Assembly: GCF_001429045.1 (NCBI RefSeq)
Contig: NZ_LMHY01000004.1
Coordinates: forward strand, 1 to 64,000
Direction of reading: 5' to 3'
Source: Pseudomonas sp. Root71
GTDB taxonomy: Bacteria; Pseudomonadota; Gammaproteobacteria; Pseudomonadales; Pseudomonadaceae
Length of the DNA stretch: 64,000 nucleotides
The position numbers and the translations under genes are program-made. Of the stretch, positions 1 through 7,848 are shown one piece after another; the first letter of the stretch is position 1, and each line of letters opens with the position of its first letter. The notes beneath the pieces were generated by a model, which did no database searches, was not told the DNA's origin, and saw only the letters and a program-made list of their open reading frames with translations.

Positions 1-180
1 CCGATTGCCGGCATGCCGATCCTCGAAGCGTTCAAGGCCAAGACCATCATCGTCAACAAACGCTCGATGGCCAGCGGCTACGCCGGCCTGGACAACGAAC
101 TGTTCTACCTGGACAAGACCATGATGGTGTTCGGCGACGCGAAGAAGGTCATCGAAGACATGGTCAAGGCCGTCGAATAA
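1..180 (+). CDS. pntB: NAD(P) transhydrogenase subunit beta, C-terminal end (partial)
   Basis: The window opens inside this gene and only the last 59 codons are present. The readable end ([11 protein letters not shown], then [11 protein letters not shown], then [17 protein letters not shown]) is the conserved NADP-binding domain III of PntB, the membrane subunit of the proton-translocating transhydrogenase that makes NADPH from NADH at the inner membrane. The reading frame closes with TAA. It marks the chromosomal backbone to the left of the accessory region: an integrase remnant begins about 15 bp after the stop, so this is a likely past insertion point. Identity is strong although the fragment is short. 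Confidence 0.9.
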   Translation, partial: PIAGMPILEAFKAKTIIVNKRSMASGYAGLDNELFYLDKTMMVFGDAKKVIEDMVKAVE

Positions 181-194
181 ACAAAGCTAGTATT

Positions 195-515
195 TACTTG
201 AGTTCCAGCGGTGCTCTGCTCTACGAGAGTCCAGCAACGTCCAAGGCACAGGCATACACCGCGGCTAACGTAGAGACCCCCTTCGCCCTGCAACAACGGC
301 CTCACGACGACACGCTGGTCCTTTCCGACGGCCAGTACGGTGACTGGACGCCGCGTGATCTGCGCCGTACCGGCGCGACCATGATGCAGGGCTTGGGGGT
401 CAGCCTGGATGTCATCGATCGCTGTCAAAACCATGTGCTGGCCGGCTCGCGGGTGAGACGCCACTACCTGCATCATGATTATGCCGAAGAGAAGAAGTGC
501 ACTAATACCCTCTAA
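195..515 (+). pseudogene. Tyrosine recombinase (integrase) C-terminal remnant, copy 1
   Basis: The frame encodes only the last ~100 residues of a P4-type tyrosine recombinase. It retains WTPRDLRRTGATMMQ (the HxxR box region, with R where the intact copy has H), VIDRCQNH and RVRRHYLHHDY with the catalytic tyrosine. It aligns with residues ~380-445 of the intact integrase at 46655-48052 but is clearly diverged. The N-terminal arm-binding and core domains are missing, so it cannot be active. It sits directly after pntB and probably marks the scar of an older element. Confidence 0.8.
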
Positions 516-811
516 CCAAGCTTCGTCGATGTATGGAAGCGGCTATTAGGGGGAAACATAGTCTCTATGGACCACTTGAAAAAAAGCGCATCCGTGCTAA
601 AACCAATGTATTGAATATTATGTATTTCTGGATTCAATTAATGCGCACGACTCGTGTATTCGATGATTCGGCCCAAGGACTGAGGGGCGGCGCAGAACGG
701 TCGCGAGGTGCCAGGCGCCGGCTCATGGGCGCTACGCTCTATTGCTCGTCATGTATCAGATGTTCGCCAACGTGGCCAATGCGCCAGTTTCAGGAATGAT
801 AGCGAGCTAAT
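516..811. other. AT-rich intergenic region upstream of AraC gene
   Basis: About 300 bp without a convincing gene. The left part is noticeably AT-rich and contains the separated inverted repeat TTGAAT (611-616) / ATTCAA (632-637), which could be part of the promoter or operator of the AraC gene that follows. A short open stretch at ~720-800 reads like a membrane-protein tail in one frame but has no start and no recognised family. Confidence 0.35.
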
Positions 812-1840
812 ATGCCCTCCAAAAAATCATCATTAAGAATGGGCGGGCCGGGAGAAATTAGTACAAGCCCATTCCGTAGGTTCCCGGAAGTAGTTGACGC
901 GATAGGGGGTTCCTCGCGAGGCGTTTTCAAAGACGCTGGTATCAGCCTTGAGCAATTTGCATATGAAGACAACCATCTCGCCTACATGGACGTTGCTCGT
1001 CTGTTCAACACGGCATTCGAACACACTCAGTGCCCCCATATTGGCCTGCTGATCGGTGAACGCTTTTCGCTGGAAAATTTGGGTCCGGTGGGTCAGCTTA
1101 TGCGTCTTGCGACTACACCAGGCGATGCATTGAACGACCTGGTCGGACATGCAAACCTCTATGATCGTGGCGCGACCCCACTCCTTCTTCCCTTGGCGGG
1201 CCAACACAGTTTGTTGGGATATGTCATTTATCGCCACGACCTGCCCAATCAATCATTGCTTGTCGACACTGCCGTCATGGTTGGCCTCCAAATGCTGCGG
1301 GCCTTATTAGGCGCTAACTGGACGCCCGTTCGTGTGCAGTTTTCATATCGCAAGCCATCAGACATCACCCCGTACATCAGAAAATTTCGCTGCAATATTC
1401 AGTTCAATGCAAGCATTTCCGGACTTGTAATAAACAATCAGCAACTCCGACAAATTCAATGTACGGCGAATCCACGCTTACACCATCTACTTAAACTGAC
1501 TATTTCGAGCGCCACGTCACATTTGACGATTTCGGAAAAAATAAAGAGTCAGGCATACGCTCTATTATTGCAAGGACAGGCAAACTCCAAGCACATCGCC
1601 AGTCAATTCTCATTGAATGAAAGAACGCTGCGACGCCGGCTGGGTGCGGAAGGTTCTCACCTCAAAGAACTGATCACCGACTCCAGAAGCAACTTCGCGC
1701 GGCAGCTCTTGAAAGATACGGATTTGCCGATATCCACAATCTCCCAGACCCTTCAATACCAGGATCCAAACGCCTTCTCCCGTGCATTCAAAACGTGGAC
1801 AAATACGTCACCACAGCATTGGAGAAATGGGCTGGGGTAG
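812..1840 (+). CDS. AraC family transcriptional regulator (arabinose-binding-type N-terminus)
   Basis: This 342-residue protein has the N-terminal sensor domain found in OruR/ArgR-like AraC proteins (roughly residues 20-220, with FRRFPEVVDAIGG and the GLLIGERFSLENLGPVGQLM region). Its C-terminus is a double helix-turn-helix (residues ~245-340: ASQFSLNERTLRRRLGAEG, then ISQTLQYQDPNAFSRAFKTWT). It is a DNA-binding activator acting in the cytoplasm, with an unknown, probably hydrophobic, ligand. The ATG at 812 is the only good start and its ribosome site is weak. The FadL-type porin gene follows on the same strand after a 288-bp gap, so that gene and the DUF1254 cluster are plausible targets. 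Base composition is lower in GC than in the neighbouring catabolic genes. Confidence 0.88.
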   Translation: MPSKKSSLRMGGPGEISTSPFRRFPEVVDAIGGSSRGVFKDAGISLEQFAYEDNHLAYMDVARLFNTAFEHTQCPHIGLLIGERFSLENLGPVGQLMRLATTPGDALNDLVGHANLYDRGATPLLLPLAGQHSLLGYVIYRHDLPNQSLLVDTAVMVGLQMLRALLGANWTPVRVQFSYRKPSDITPYIRKFRCNIQFNASISGLVINNQQLRQIQCTANPRLHHLLKLTISSATSHLTISEKIKSQAYALLLQGQANSKHIASQFSLNERTLRRRLGAEGSHLKELITDSRSNFARQLLKDTDLPISTISQTLQYQDPNAFSRAFKTWTNTSPQHWRNGLG

Positions 1841-1848
1841 CCTCCATT

Positions 1849-1877
1849 GGGGGTTGATTCAACCACTTCCATACCCC
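1849..1877. promoter_or_regulatory. Inverted-repeat region upstream of fadL-like gene
   Basis: Just after the AraC stop lies GGTTGATTCAACC (1852-1864), a perfect 6-bp inverted repeat around one base. It is embedded in a GGGGG (1849-1853) ... CCCCC (1873-1877) pair. The position between a regulator and the gene it faces makes it an operator candidate. No footprint or known consensus supports it. Confidence 0.3.
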
Positions 1878-2128
1878 CGTGATACCGCGCGCACTGTCCG
1901 AAAATGCAAGGTGCCTTTCTGATGATTGCCGTAAAGTGAACGCAACAACAGGCTGATTGCAAAGCTGATCTTCGGTTTTTTGTGTTGTTCATGAGGTTGG
2001 CGATTAGTTGCACCTGCGGGTGGAGTTCCGCGCAGACACTCAAGAAGGCCACACGAATAAAAGACGATGCCCAGGCCTTGGGGCGATGCAAGCGACATAG
2101 ACTGAGTGATCTGATAGAGAGGGATTTC

Positions 2129-3406
2129 ATGCAATTAAATAAAAGTGTGTTGTCGATTACTGTTCTTGGTGCGCTGACACTCTTGACCAGTGGCCGAAGT
2201 GTTGCCGGTGGCCTGATGTTGTACGAAATCGCCACCGACAACGTCGGACTGGCCAATGCCGGTGCAGCGGCCCGGGCACAAGGCCCTTCGACCATTGCCA
2301 GCAACCCCGCCGGCTTGAGCTACCTCAGCGGAACACAGATCTCCGCTGGCGCTCAGGTTCTTTTTGGTGACTTATCGTTCGATCGGGACAGTGAAACCAA
2401 TACGCCGGGCACTGGCAGCGGTAACGCGCTCGATCCCATACCGGGTGGCAGTTTCTTCATCAGCCATCAACTGGATGATCGGTGGTCCGTCGGCTTCGGC
2501 TCCTATGGCGATTTCGGTCTGGCTGTAAACTACGACAATGACTGGTCCGGCCGTTATTTCGTGCAGAACGCGAGTATTGCGGGACTGTCACTGGTACCCA
2601 GTGTCGCCTATCGCTTCAACGATCAATGGTCCGTCGGCGTCGGACTCAAAGCCATGTACGGGATGCTGAAGAGCGAAGCCGCCATCGATCAGGCGCCGCT
2701 CGGACTGACACAACGGGGTGACGGCCAATACAAATACCGGGACAGCACCTGGGGTTACGGCGCCAACGCAGGCGTGATTTATGCCCCAAAGCCCGGTACC
2801 CGGATTGGCCTGGCTTACACCAGTCAGGTTGACCTCGACTTCGAGGATCGCCTGGATGTGAAGAGCAGTGCTCCGTTGGTGAGTCGCCTCAACAGCCTCA
2901 ACACCAAAATCGACCTGAAAGTACCGCAAACGGCGACCCTCAGCCTGTACCAGCAACTGGATACGCAATGGGCCGTTCTGGCCTCGGTCAATTGGCAGGA
3001 CTGGTCGAAATTCGGTGACATCGGCATTGACGTAGACACGTCCAGAACCGGTTCCCGGGCCGCTTCAATCGATGCGCATTACAAAGACACGTATCAATTG
3101 GCGCTTGGCGCTCAATACCAGATGAACCAGGACTGGGTCTGGGATTTCGGTGTCGCCTATGACACGTCCGCCGTGTCCGACGGTAATCGTACGCTCACCG
3201 TGCCCATGGGCGCCGCCTGGCGCTTCGCCACAGGCTTTACTTATTCACTGAATAAAGAGACAGACGTGAATTTCAGTTGGGTCACGGTGTGGATGGGGGA
3301 CATGTCCGTCGATCAGCAAAAAACGTTGTCAGGCAATCGTGTCTCAGGCGAGTTCGACAACGCCTGGATTCAAGCCCTGACTGGCAACATGACTTGGCGC
3401 TACTGA
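2129..3406 (+). CDS. FadL/OmpP1/TodX family outer-membrane transporter
   Basis: A 425-residue outer-membrane beta-barrel of the FadL family, which admits long-chain fatty acids and aromatic hydrocarbons through a lateral opening. The N-terminus is a signal peptide ending near SGRSVAG. It is followed by the family hallmark GGLMLYEIATDNVGLANAGAA and the SNPAGLSYL hatch motif, then amphipathic strands to a C-terminal aromatic residue (TWRY). The ATG at 2129 follows GAGAGGG at a proper distance; an earlier in-frame start would add a non-signal extension. It lies between the AraC regulator and the first DUF1254 gene and probably imports the hydrophobic substrate of the cluster. Confidence 0.9.
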   Translation: MQLNKSVLSITVLGALTLLTSGRSVAGGLMLYEIATDNVGLANAGAAARAQGPSTIASNPAGLSYLSGTQISAGAQVLFGDLSFDRDSETNTPGTGSGNALDPIPGGSFFISHQLDDRWSVGFGSYGDFGLAVNYDNDWSGRYFVQNASIAGLSLVPSVAYRFNDQWSVGVGLKAMYGMLKSEAAIDQAPLGLTQRGDGQYKYRDSTWGYGANAGVIYAPKPGTRIGLAYTSQVDLDFEDRLDVKSSAPLVSRLNSLNTKIDLKVPQTATLSLYQQLDTQWAVLASVNWQDWSKFGDIGIDVDTSRTGSRAASIDAHYKDTYQLALGAQYQMNQDWVWDFGVAYDTSAVSDGNRTLTVPMGAAWRFATGFTYSLNKETDVNFSWVTVWMGDMSVDQQKTLSGNRVSGEFDNAWIQALTGNMTWRY

Positions 3407-3501
3407 GAAAAATCCAAGAGCGTTTCAGGTGTCATGCCTAGTATCTAGCCGTGGGCATGAACGCTCACGACACCGGCTTGTACAAAACTAACGAGGTGAA
3501 A

Positions 3502-4980
3502 ATGAACAGGAAGTCTCACAGTGGCTGGACATTGGCTGCGGCGGTCGTCGTAGGTTCAACGCTTTTCACCGGGTGCACGAGCAAGCTCGATCCGATCACA
3601 CAGGCCGACAAGGCCGATGTGGCCAAGGGCGTTCCCGCGCCGAGTCTGGAGCAAACCAAGGCGATCGCCGAGGAAGGCTTTATCTACGGCTTGCCGCTGG
3701 TCATGAACTACGCCGTAATGAACGAATTCGCGGTGGACTCCAAGTCCAGCCAGTTCAAGGCCCCCTTCAACCAACTGCACCACGATCATAAGGTCGCGAC
3801 CCCCGCTGACACGGCCATCATTACCCCCAACAGCGACACGCCGTACTCCTTTCTCTGGACCGACCTGCGCGCCGAGCCGTTGGTGATCACCGTGCCGGCC
3901 GTCTCCAAAAAACGCTACTACTCGGTGCAACTGATCGACGGCAACACCTATAACTACGGCTACATCGGCAGTCGGGCCACGGCCAGCGCACCCGGGAGCT
4001 ATTTGATTGCAGGCCCCGACTGGAAGGGTGCGACACCTCCAGGCATCGACAAGGTGTTCAGCTCCACGACCCCTTTCGCACTGACGCTGATCCGCACCCA
4101 GCTGTTCAATCCGGCCGACATGCCGAATGTCGAGAAGGTGCAGGCGGGTTACAAGGTCCAGCCGCTGTCCGCTTTCCTCCATCAACCCGCGCCGCCCGAT
4201 GCGCCGAAGATCGCTTTCGTGCCGGCCACCACGGAGGGCATCAAGGCCAACTTCTTCGAGTACCTGTCGGCGGCGCTGCAGTATGTGCCGCCATCGGCTG
4301 AGGACAAGGCGATCCGTGCGAAGCTGGCCAGCATCGGCGTAGGCCCCGGTCGCAGCTTCGAATTCAAGGACCTCTCGCTCGAGCACAAGGCCGCGGTCCT
4401 GCTCGGGATGAAGGCCGGCGACGAGCAGGTCGACAAGTTCCTCTCGAACGGAATGAAGAATATCAACGGCTGGAGCGTCGGCGCGTTCTTCGGCGACCAG
4501 GCGTTCTACAAAGGCGACTGGCTGATGCGGGCTGGCGCGGCGAAGGCTGGTCTGTACGGCAATGACGCCGCCGAGGCGATGTACCCCTTTACGCGTACCG
4601 ATGGCAATGGCCAGACGTTGAATACCGGCAAGCACAACTACACGCTGACCTTCCCTGCCGGCAAAATGCCGCCTGTCAATGCCTTCTGGTCGGTGACCAT
4701 GTACGACGGCAAGAGCCAACTGCTGATCAAGAATCCGATCAACCGCTACCTGATCAATTCGCCGATGCTGTCGGCCATGAAAAAGAACGCGGACGGTTCA
4801 CTGACGCTGTATATCCAGAAGGATTCGCCGGGCAAGACCAAGGAGTCCAACTGGTTGCCCGCGCCTGACGACACGGCCTATCTGGTGATGCGCCTCTATT
4901 GGCCGAAGGCCACGCCGCCTTCAATTCTTCCCGCAGGCAGCGGCAGCTGGCAGCCGCCGGCAGTGGTGGCATCGAAGTAA
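3502..4980 (+). CDS. DUF1254/DUF1214 domain lipoprotein, paralogue 1
   Basis: A 492-residue exported protein. Residues 1-27 form a lipoprotein signal with lipobox LFTGC, so the mature protein is probably anchored to a membrane. The DUF1254 domain occupies about residues 45-190 (IAEEGFIYGLPLVMNYA, then NSDTPYSFLWTDLR, RYYSVQLIDGNTYNYGYIG). The DUF1214 domain is near the C-terminus (PPVNAFWSVTMYDG, NRYLINSP, LTLYIQKDSPG). The family is widespread in hydrophobic-compound clusters but its biochemical role is not established. The start is set by CGAGGTGA upstream of ATG 3502. A close paralogue without the lipobox lies at 7849-9273, which points to duplication within the cluster. Confidence 0.85.
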   Translation: MNRKSHSGWTLAAAVVVGSTLFTGCTSKLDPITQADKADVAKGVPAPSLEQTKAIAEEGFIYGLPLVMNYAVMNEFAVDSKSSQFKAPFNQLHHDHKVATPADTAIITPNSDTPYSFLWTDLRAEPLVITVPAVSKKRYYSVQLIDGNTYNYGYIGSRATASAPGSYLIAGPDWKGATPPGIDKVFSSTTPFALTLIRTQLFNPADMPNVEKVQAGYKVQPLSAFLHQPAPPDAPKIAFVPATTEGIKANFFEYLSAALQYVPPSAEDKAIRAKLASIGVGPGRSFEFKDLSLEHKAAVLLGMKAGDEQVDKFLSNGMKNINGWSVGAFFGDQAFYKGDWLMRAGAAKAGLYGNDAAEAMYPFTRTDGNGQTLNTGKHNYTLTFPAGKMPPVNAFWSVTMYDGKSQLLIKNPINRYLINSPMLSAMKKNADGSLTLYIQKDSPGKTKESNWLPAPDDTAYLVMRLYWPKATPPSILPAGSGSWQPPAVVASK

Positions 4981-4990
4981 CGCGACGCTT

Positions 4991-5019
4991 GCGACTGCTT
5001 GCAGTTAGCAAGCAGTCGC
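4991..5019 (+). terminator. Strong hairpin after first DUF1254 gene
   Basis: GCGACTGCTTGC and GCAAGCAGTCGC form a perfect 12-bp stem around the loop AGTTA, starting 11 bp after the DUF1254 stop. No clear U-tract follows, so it may attenuate transcription or stabilise the upstream mRNA rather than act as a classical terminator. Confidence 0.6.
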
Positions 5020-5131
5020 TCGATTGCTCAGGCTGAGATCCAGTGGGCCCTATTCCGAAAGGGCTAAGTCCACAGAGTCTGACCTTGAATAAAAGACATT
5101 CAGGAACACATCCCTCAAGGAGTACCGTTAT

Positions 5132-5809
5132 ATGAGCTTCTCGCACAAATGGATAACGAGTGCTGCACTGAGCAGCTTGTTATTGACCGGCTGCGTATCG
5201 AAAGTCACTGAAGTCGAGCAATACTCGGGCTACCTGTCCAACTACAACAACTTGCAGGAAGTCAAAACGGCAAGCGGCGGCACAACAATGCGTTGGGTCA
5301 GTCCGTCGTGGAACCCGAATGCCTATGACACAGTGGTGTTCAACAAGCTGGAGCTCTATCCCGCGCCCAAGCCCGATGAGCGGGTCAACCAGCAAACGCT
5401 GACCGACATCCAGAACTACATGACCAGTAAGGTCAAAGGCACCCTGGGTCAGAAATACCGTGTGGTTTCCAATACCGGCGCCGCGTCAGCGAGTTCCAAA
5501 ACCCTGCTGATGCGTGCGGCGATCACCGGGGTGAATGCCGAAAACGAAGGGATGAAATGGTACGAAGTGGTGCCGATCGCCGCCGTAGTCGGAGCAACAC
5601 AGGCCGCCACCGGCCACCGTGATCAGGACAGCACTTTGTTCATCGAGGCCGAGATTATCGATGCGAGAACCAACCAGACGGTCGCCAGGGTAGTCCGCAA
5701 GGTGTTTGGTACAACGCTGGAAAACGAAAGCCAGAAGATCACCGCCCAGGACTTCAAAGCGGCGATCGACAAGTTGAACGTCGATCTCTGGGCGTTCATT
5801 CGCAGTTAA
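5132..5809 (+). CDS. DUF3313-type lipoprotein
   Basis: A 225-residue lipoprotein: signal peptide with lipobox LLLTGC in the first ~22 residues, then a DUF3313-like body (YSGYLSNYNNLQ; MRWVSPSWNPNAYDTVVFNKLEL; LLMRAAITGV; LFIEAEIIDARTNQTVARVVRKV). DUF3313 proteins are small surface or periplasmic lipoproteins of unknown function. ATG 5132 follows AAGGAGT, an excellent ribosome site. It forms a pair with the glycine-zipper lipoprotein downstream and sits between two DUF1254 paralogues, suggesting an envelope role in the same pathway. Confidence 0.75.
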   Translation: MSFSHKWITSAALSSLLLTGCVSKVTEVEQYSGYLSNYNNLQEVKTASGGTTMRWVSPSWNPNAYDTVVFNKLELYPAPKPDERVNQQTLTDIQNYMTSKVKGTLGQKYRVVSNTGAASASSKTLLMRAAITGVNAENEGMKWYEVVPIAAVVGATQAATGHRDQDSTLFIEAEIIDARTNQTVARVVRKVFGTTLENESQKITAQDFKAAIDKLNVDLWAFIRS

Positions 5810-5880
5810 GCCTTGATTGAACTGCCAACAGACGTTGGCTCAAGCATTGCAATCAAATACCAATAACGAGGTGCATCGCA

Positions 5881-6339
5881 ATGAAAGTAATCCTGTCCTG
5901 GCTGTCAGTCACGTTGATGACGGTGCTGATAAGTGCCTGTTCCGCCGTCGGGTCAACCGATGGCGGCGCCGGTGAAATCGAGATTCGCTCAGGGAAGATC
6001 GAGCAGATATCGCTGACGCAGATGCAGACCAATCACGACAGTGGTGTCGGCGCCGTACTCGGTGGTCTTGGCGGCCTGGCGGTTGGCAGCTTGATCGGGG
6101 GCGGCACCGGGCGTGACGTCGCCATGGTTGCCGGCGCGCTCGCCGGTGCTGCTGGCGGTAACTACGCCGAGAAGAAAAAATATGACCAACCGATCGAGGC
6201 GCAACAAATCATCGTGCGGGTCAACAGTGGCGTGCTGGTATCGGTGACCCAACCGATCAATCCGTCCCTGACCAAGGGCTCGAAGGTGTATATCCAGGGC
6301 TCAGGCAATGATGCCCGCGTTGTGCCGCAAGGCAGTTAA
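5881..6339 (+). CDS. Glycine-zipper lipoprotein (SlyB/Pcp-like)
   Basis: A 152-residue lipoprotein with lipobox LISAC. A glycine-zipper two-helix segment lies at about residues 57-98 (GVGAVLGGLGGLAVGSLIGG, then VAMVAGALAGAAGG) and a small beta-domain at the C-terminus (IIVRVNSGVLVSVTQP ... GSKVYIQGSG). This is the layout of SlyB/OmpA-associated outer-membrane lipoproteins that stabilise the membrane under stress. The start is preceded by ACGAGGTG. It follows the DUF3313 gene after 71 bp in the same direction and a REP pair follows it, suggesting the end of a transcription unit. Confidence 0.8.
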   Translation: MKVILSWLSVTLMTVLISACSAVGSTDGGAGEIEIRSGKIEQISLTQMQTNHDSGVGAVLGGLGGLAVGSLIGGGTGRDVAMVAGALAGAAGGNYAEKKKYDQPIEAQQIIVRVNSGVLVSVTQPINPSLTKGSKVYIQGSGNDARVVPQGS

Positions 6340-6387
6340 GGCTGACTGTTCGGATTCGTAAAACACCGTACGTGCCTTCTTAACAAA

Positions 6388-6493
6388 TTTTGTAGGAGCG
6401 AGCTTGCTCGTGATGGACTCAAGAGCGCTGCGTTTATTCTGTAAACACGCGATTCGTTAACGACCATCGCGAGCAAGCTCGCTCCTGCAAAAC
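6388..6493. repeat. REP pair (BIME-like) of Pseudomonas type
   Basis: TGTAGGAGCGAGCTTGCTCG (6391-6410) and its inverted partner ending in GAGCAAGCTCGCTCCTGCA (6471-6489) face each other across about 60 bp. Each unit is itself palindromic around GAGCAAGCTC. This is the classic extragenic REP of fluorescent Pseudomonas, usually spread by a RAYT transposase elsewhere in the genome. It lies between the glycine-zipper gene and the phenol_MetA-type gene. Confidence 0.9.
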
Positions 6494-6752
6494 CTCCCAC
6501 CGGCAACGGTAAACTTTACGCCCTCCTGCCTAGACCCGACAAATACATGACTGATTGGAGAAGTTAAACTTGTAAAGTAAGTAACCTCGGCATAATACAA
6601 GACGTATCAACAACAGAATGGGTGGCTGTTCGCTGTGCTTCAGTTAAGTACGGCCCACTGAGATTGAGGTATTCAAGTAACTTCTGCTTGTCGTTAGAAG
6701 GCTCCCGTTGATAGTCGAGGGGCCCGGGGCGATTGGTATCCAAGGAATTCGC

Positions 6753-7565
6753 ATGAACAAGTACATTGAACGACTTTTGCTATCGTCTTTGGTTTTCGGT
6801 ATTTCCGTTTCCAGTCAGGCCGACGATCAGGCGGAGCTGGCCAAACAGTCATTAAATCCAGTCGCGGCACTGTATAGCTTGCCCATCCAATACAACTGGA
6901 ATCAGAAAATGGGGCCCTCTGGCAATGGAATCCAGAGCGTCACCAATATCCAGCCGGTTTTACCCTTCACACTTAATGACGATTGGAATCTGATCTCTCG
7001 CACGATCCTCCCGGTCATTGATCAGCATGGACTGGCACCGAGGGGCATTGCCGATAAAAGCGGAGTGGGCGACACCACGCAAAGCTTCTTTTTCTCTCCC
7101 AAAAGGCCCACCGAGGACGGCTGGATCTGGGGTGCAGGCCCCGCGTTGTTGTTACCGACCGGTAGTGATGAGCTACTGAGTAGCGAACAATGGGGGATTG
7201 GACCGACAGCGGTGGCGTTGAAGCAGGCCAACGGCTGGACGAACGGTATTCTGGCGAACCACATCTGGTCGCTGGACAACAACCCGGCCAATGACAAGGA
7301 GAAGGTCAATCAGACATATCTGCAACCCTTTCTGGTCTATACCACAGCGTCGTACACCAGTTTTGGCATTAATACAGAATCCACTTACGACTGGGAAGCC
7401 AGGGAGTGGAATGTGCCGATCAACCTGTTCGTGACGCAATTGTTCAAAGTCGGCAAGCAGCCCATGAGCCTTCAGGTAGGGCCGCGATACTGGGCGGACA
7501 GTCCTGAGGATGGTGCACACGGTTGGGGCTTTCGGGTGGCGTACACGCTACTTTTTCCTAAGTGA
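6753..7565 (+). CDS. Outer-membrane transporter, phenol_MetA_deg-like
   Basis: A 270-residue exported protein with a signal peptide cut near SVSSQA-DD. The body is beta-rich (PIQYNWNQKMGPSGNG; NIQPVLPFTLNDDWNLISRTILP; GIGPTAVALKQANGWTNGILANHIWS) and ends in a barrel-like VAYTLLFPK. It matches the putative MetA-pathway family of outer-membrane proteins found beside aromatic and terpenoid catabolic genes, whose transport role is inferred from context. ATG 6753 follows AAGGAA; an upstream in-frame start adds a segment that would disrupt the signal peptide. A second member of the family sits at the right edge of the window. Confidence 0.75.
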   Translation: MNKYIERLLLSSLVFGISVSSQADDQAELAKQSLNPVAALYSLPIQYNWNQKMGPSGNGIQSVTNIQPVLPFTLNDDWNLISRTILPVIDQHGLAPRGIADKSGVGDTTQSFFFSPKRPTEDGWIWGAGPALLLPTGSDELLSSEQWGIGPTAVALKQANGWTNGILANHIWSLDNNPANDKEKVNQTYLQPFLVYTTASYTSFGINTESTYDWEAREWNVPINLFVTQLFKVGKQPMSLQVGPRYWADSPEDGAHGWGFRVAYTLLFPK

Positions 7566-7757
7566 AACTATCCGTAAGACTTACTTTTAGCATCAGAGGA
7601 CAAGTTGTTCTCATGTCAGCAGCGTAGTTTGATTTGCTGCTTATACTGACCGAGCAGTCTGAGCTTGTCATCCGTCGTGGTTCTCCTCGATCAGCGTCGC
7701 GCTTGCGCCGACCAGCTTCAGAAAAAAACAAAGACTTACAGCAAGAAAAGGAGCGTT

Positions 7758-7814
7758 ATGAGATATCAAGTCGTGAGCAAACGCGACACTGAATATCCCC
7801 TGATCAGCAGTTAA
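7758..7814 (+). CDS. Possible 18-residue leader peptide
   Basis: A very short frame, MRYQVVSKRDTEYPLISS, is preceded by a strong AAAAGGAGCG ribosome site and ends 34 bp before the second DUF1254 gene. It may be a leader peptide or the stub of a lost gene. Only the strong ribosome site supports it. Confidence 0.25.
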   Translation: MRYQVVSKRDTEYPLISS

Positions 7815-7848
7815 TCCCATCTAATGCGAAAAATGGAGTTTCAAGTTC

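Noticed and set aside
1849..1877. GGGGG-N19-CCCCC pair as a third member of the C-run/G-run site family
   Set aside because: Orientation and spacing differ from the sites at 9465 and 23685, so it was not grouped with them.
3556..4719. Long open frame antisense to DUF1254 paralogue 1
   Set aside because: Antisense frame typical of GC-rich genes. It has no domain, and the sense strand is clearly coding.
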